64,000 nucleotides of DNA from Linepithema humile (Eukaryota; Arthropoda; Insecta; Hymenoptera; Formicidae), in contig NC_090132.1 of NCBI RefSeq assembly GCF_040581485.1, positions 25,369,911 to 25,433,910 of the forward strand. Direction: 5' to 3'. The notes below the pieces were generated by a model that was given only the letters and a program-made list of their open reading frames with translations, ran no database searches and was not told the DNA's origin. The number at the start of each line of letters is the position of its first letter. Position 1 is the first letter of the stretch. This document shows, in pieces, positions 60,983 to 64,000 of this stretch. The position numbers and the translations under genes are program-made.

Positions 60983-63900
60983 CGAAGCCACGATAATCAG
61001 GTCCGCGAATTAATGCCTCTTTATTTCGCCGCAAACATTTCGTTAAGGCTTGATACATCACCGTGTAATGCGCGCCGCTTTTTATCCAGCCCAATCGCTC
61101 CTTTAATTATGCAATACCGTACCGATCCTATCCGATTAATAATGGCGGACAATACTGAATCGCTCTCGTTCTTTTTCGAGGCAGAATTATTTCTCAAACG
61201 CGACCACGCGATCTCCTTTTGAACGGAATAATCGATTTGATTCGCCGTTTCAAGTTTCGAATACAGTCAAATACATCGCTAAATTGGCGCGTTTGTCCGA
61301 TTAATTGCGCGGAAATACTTTGATCGCCATTGCTGTTCACAGCACACGTTCAACACAATGAGTTTAACACGTCTGATAGTAAAATACCAGTGTAGATTTT
61401 CTTGTCGATTTTTTTTTCAATTTTATTCCATTGTGATACGCGCGCTGGTGAAGTACACGGACTCGCCACTGTCCTTTCTTGACGGTGTCCTGTGGCACCA
61501 ATTCGAACCTCGTTAACGGGAAATCGCCCGTACATACCCCGGCCGAGGAAACTAATTAGCCATAACTTTCCGTAAATGGATTTTAGCGCGCGATACCGGC
61601 GGTTTTATTGCACCTCGCGCTCACGCTGCGGCTCGAAAGCGCCGATGTAAATGTATCAGTCGGCATCCGGTCGAGATCGCAATGGCCGTTCGCCGTACTA
61701 TGGATTTAATTATGCAATATTCCGAAGCGCGATTTTATTGTCACGGGCCGCGTTCCCTTTCCGTATTGATGAAGCAAACGATAAGCATAAACGCGGCGTT
61801 TGATCGATCGCCGTCGCACACTTTCCCACGTTACGATTACGCGATACGATTCGCTCTAGAATTGTAACGCGCACTTGCAACACGGTTGTCTCTGCTTTTA
61901 TCTGGGTTGCAGCTACTAATAATATTCGACTGAACAATGTAATCAATTAATTTGCAATCATTTTCTGTTATTTTTTTTATATAAAAAGCTGATTGAATAG
62001 CGAAAATTTTGCGACTCGCGTCACAATTTCGAATTTGTCATGAAAAAATATGTTCAATATTTATCCGGCATATTAGTACACTCTACGTGAAACCGCAATG
62101 AAGTGTTTACGATTCGTAATAAGAAAATACTGTGCACTGTACTCACAGTCGTCGATAAGTAGCCAATAATGGGAGAGGAACTTCGCTTCAACCGTGTCCA
62201 ATTACTGCGAGTGTGAAAGTCTCGTAAAGTGCGTGCGACGTAGTTGTACGTCACCGATTAGATTCGTTTACCCCTATTTTTCCCGACGTCCGTCAATACG
62301 GATATACAGTCAGAGACCGCTGGCGACTTGTCGCGACTGCATCGCGTCCGTTCGCCGGATATTAACGCACGCGACGCGCGAAAAGAATACGCGCGTGAAT
62401 ACATTGACCGTGGCATCGATGAACTCGCCACGCGAGAGCAGCGCAATTACGGTAATTAGATTTTATAGTCGTCGTTTTAACTGTTCGCTTCTTATCTATC
62501 CAGTCGCGGAATTACGCGTTGTAAAGACATAATAGGGGATAGGTGATCCAGTAATATCTCTTCTGGCAAGTATTTATCTATTCGTCACGCTGTTTGGTGT
62601 AATGAACGGTCCTGACATAACGGCGATACATTACAATTATGAGGTTTGCGCGGTTTGAAGAGAGATGCCATAATAAAGCGAGTAGTTTACAGCACTTAAA
62701 AAGATGTTATCATATCGAGCGTATCAATGACGGAATATGAAAACGTACGTTATCGTAAAATTTTAATATTTTAATAACATGTAAATGTATAAATACAAAT
62801 TAATTTATAATTTAAAATGAGATGTAAATTGTTACGCTCTTTGGAATATAAAACAAAATTTATAGAAGCGCGTTGCGCGCGATAATAAATGCATTTCAAT
62901 TATATAAATTTATCGATCGAATTTTTGCACAATAACACGCGTCTTGGATCCGCCTAGAAAATTGTTACTCGGTGTACCAAGTGAGAAATGGCTGTACTTG
63001 ATTTATGAGGCAGAGAGCGGCTATTTCTCCGACTGCTTAACTATTGTTTCCTGACAATAAGCGTATATCAGATATGAATGACACGAAGAAACGTTTTCTA
63101 TCATTCATCAAGCTGGCACTCGGCCGGGAAGTAAAGTAATTACACGTTTTCCTGTGTCACTTGAAAGGACCATCTATCTGCGCGAAGCTACAAAAACGCG
63201 GCAATAATACCGGCATACTTCTTTCGCGGAGCAGATGATAATTAACCGTCCAGTCAATAGCGTAAGGAGTGCTGTAATACATTGCGATTCGTTAAAAATA
63301 AGCTTGGCGCACACGAGCGATCGAATTATTTGTTCCCGTCTTCCATGATTGTGTGCTCTTAAATCGTCTGGTGATAAATTATATTTTGCTGATAAGTGCG
63401 CGTTATATATTGCTTAAATTATGAAACCCGATAAGATCTTAAATCATTTGTTACATTTTCGCAAGGATAAGCTACAGTGTGTACAACGCCGAGAAACCGT
63501 TTCGCTATGAATTACGAGATTAACCTCTCGCGCTTCCAAACACATTTATATATTTATACAGTTGCACTGCGTTTTGCCTACCAAAGCACACAAGTGTTGC
63601 AACGTGTGTCTCCGTTACACGGTTCACTAATTAATTATTATTTAAAAAAACATGGCAATCGATTTGCGTGTGTATTACACTCCAATCGTGACAGTAGTAA
63701 ATTGCAAGTCGTTTAACAAACATTCTCTCGCACAATGGCGAGAAACATTTTCTCGCGCTGCTAAATATTTCCTCTGTGACTAAGAAATTTATACATTCGG
63801 CATTTAAAGGCATTATACGCTCCTAATGAGAGGTTCTATCCGCGAGTGTATTGAGCAATCCCGCTCCAACAATGAATGCGTAGAACTTGTTTTGTAATTT

Positions 63901-64000
63901 AAAAACATTCCGTAATCATTCTTCGGATATCAAACTACATTTCATGAAAGCGCGTTTATAAAACGTAGATAAACAATCATTCGATATAGCATTTAAATAT
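60979..64000. other. Gene-free mixed stretch to the right edge
   Basis: Moderately CpG-rich at 61440-61870 and 62190-62450, AT-rich elsewhere, especially 62740-62940. No engrailed upstream exon was found up to the edge. Confidence 0.42.

Noticed and set aside
60592..61094. Open frames with Arg-Glu or Leu-Ser repeat ends
   Set aside because: Again produced by an AG microsatellite; no domain or homologue-like text outside the repeat.
61470..61530. GGTTCGAA-like B-box on the minus strand suggesting a tRNA
   Set aside because: The T-stem does not pair and no acceptor stem or anticodon arm fits.
1..64000. Insect microRNAs (let-7, bantam, miR-10, miR-31 and others)
   Set aside because: A by-eye search for well-known mature sequences found only partial matches of about 10 bases, such as GGCAAGATGT near 47652, without a precursor hairpin.
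1..64000. Intact transposons, retroviral or viral sequences
   Set aside because: No transposase, reverse transcriptase or integrase motifs and no long terminal or inverted repeats with flanking duplications were seen.

Overview
The window looks like a gene-poor stretch of an insect nuclear genome, most likely a hymenopteran and possibly an ant. Two things suggest this. The only convincing coding sequence is a terminal exon of an engrailed/invected homeobox gene with a hymenopteran-like C-terminus. The base composition also alternates sharply between AT-rich DNA and blocks dense in undepleted CpG, which is common in bee and ant genomes. Species cannot be settled by eye. No bacterial-style operons, tRNAs, rRNAs, CRISPR arrays or intact transposons were seen.

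Layout. Positions 1-5250 are downstream of the gene: AT-rich DNA with two CpG-rich blocks (about 0.73-1.48 kb and 2.23-2.72 kb). About 5250-5779 is the probable 3' UTR on the minus strand, with three candidate polyadenylation signals. Positions 5780-6129 (minus) are the last coding exon, carrying the homeodomain and the C-terminal EH5 block, preceded by a good splice acceptor. From 6130 to the right edge I found no other engrailed exon. The partner exon with the WVYCTRYSDRP motif (EH2/EH3) appears to lie beyond the window, so most of the window is probably one very large intron or regulatory territory of this gene.

The non-coding remainder is not featureless. It holds long GAGA/CTCT tracts, nearly all right of 25 kb, several CpG-rich islands, a 22-bp perfect palindrome near 41.18 kb, a 14-bp TAAT palindrome near 43.92 kb, paired TTAATTAA sites near 36.5 kb and a cluster of GGTGGTC motifs near 22.6 kb. 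It also holds several pairs of diverged local duplicates at 8.9/9.3, 16.6/17.1, 25.3/25.6, 32.7/33.4 and 54.4/55.4 kb, plus 56.4/57.05/57.34 kb. The copies in the 54-57.5 kb cluster keep small hairpins while the stem or loop sequence changes, which is the most intriguing unexplained signal here. Whether these are old duplicated regulatory elements, structured RNA segments or remnants of a degenerate repeat family cannot be decided from one sequence.

Many open frames of 60-270 codons exist on both strands, but they overlap one another, follow simple repeats or CpG-rich composition, and show no recognisable domain. They are not annotated as genes.
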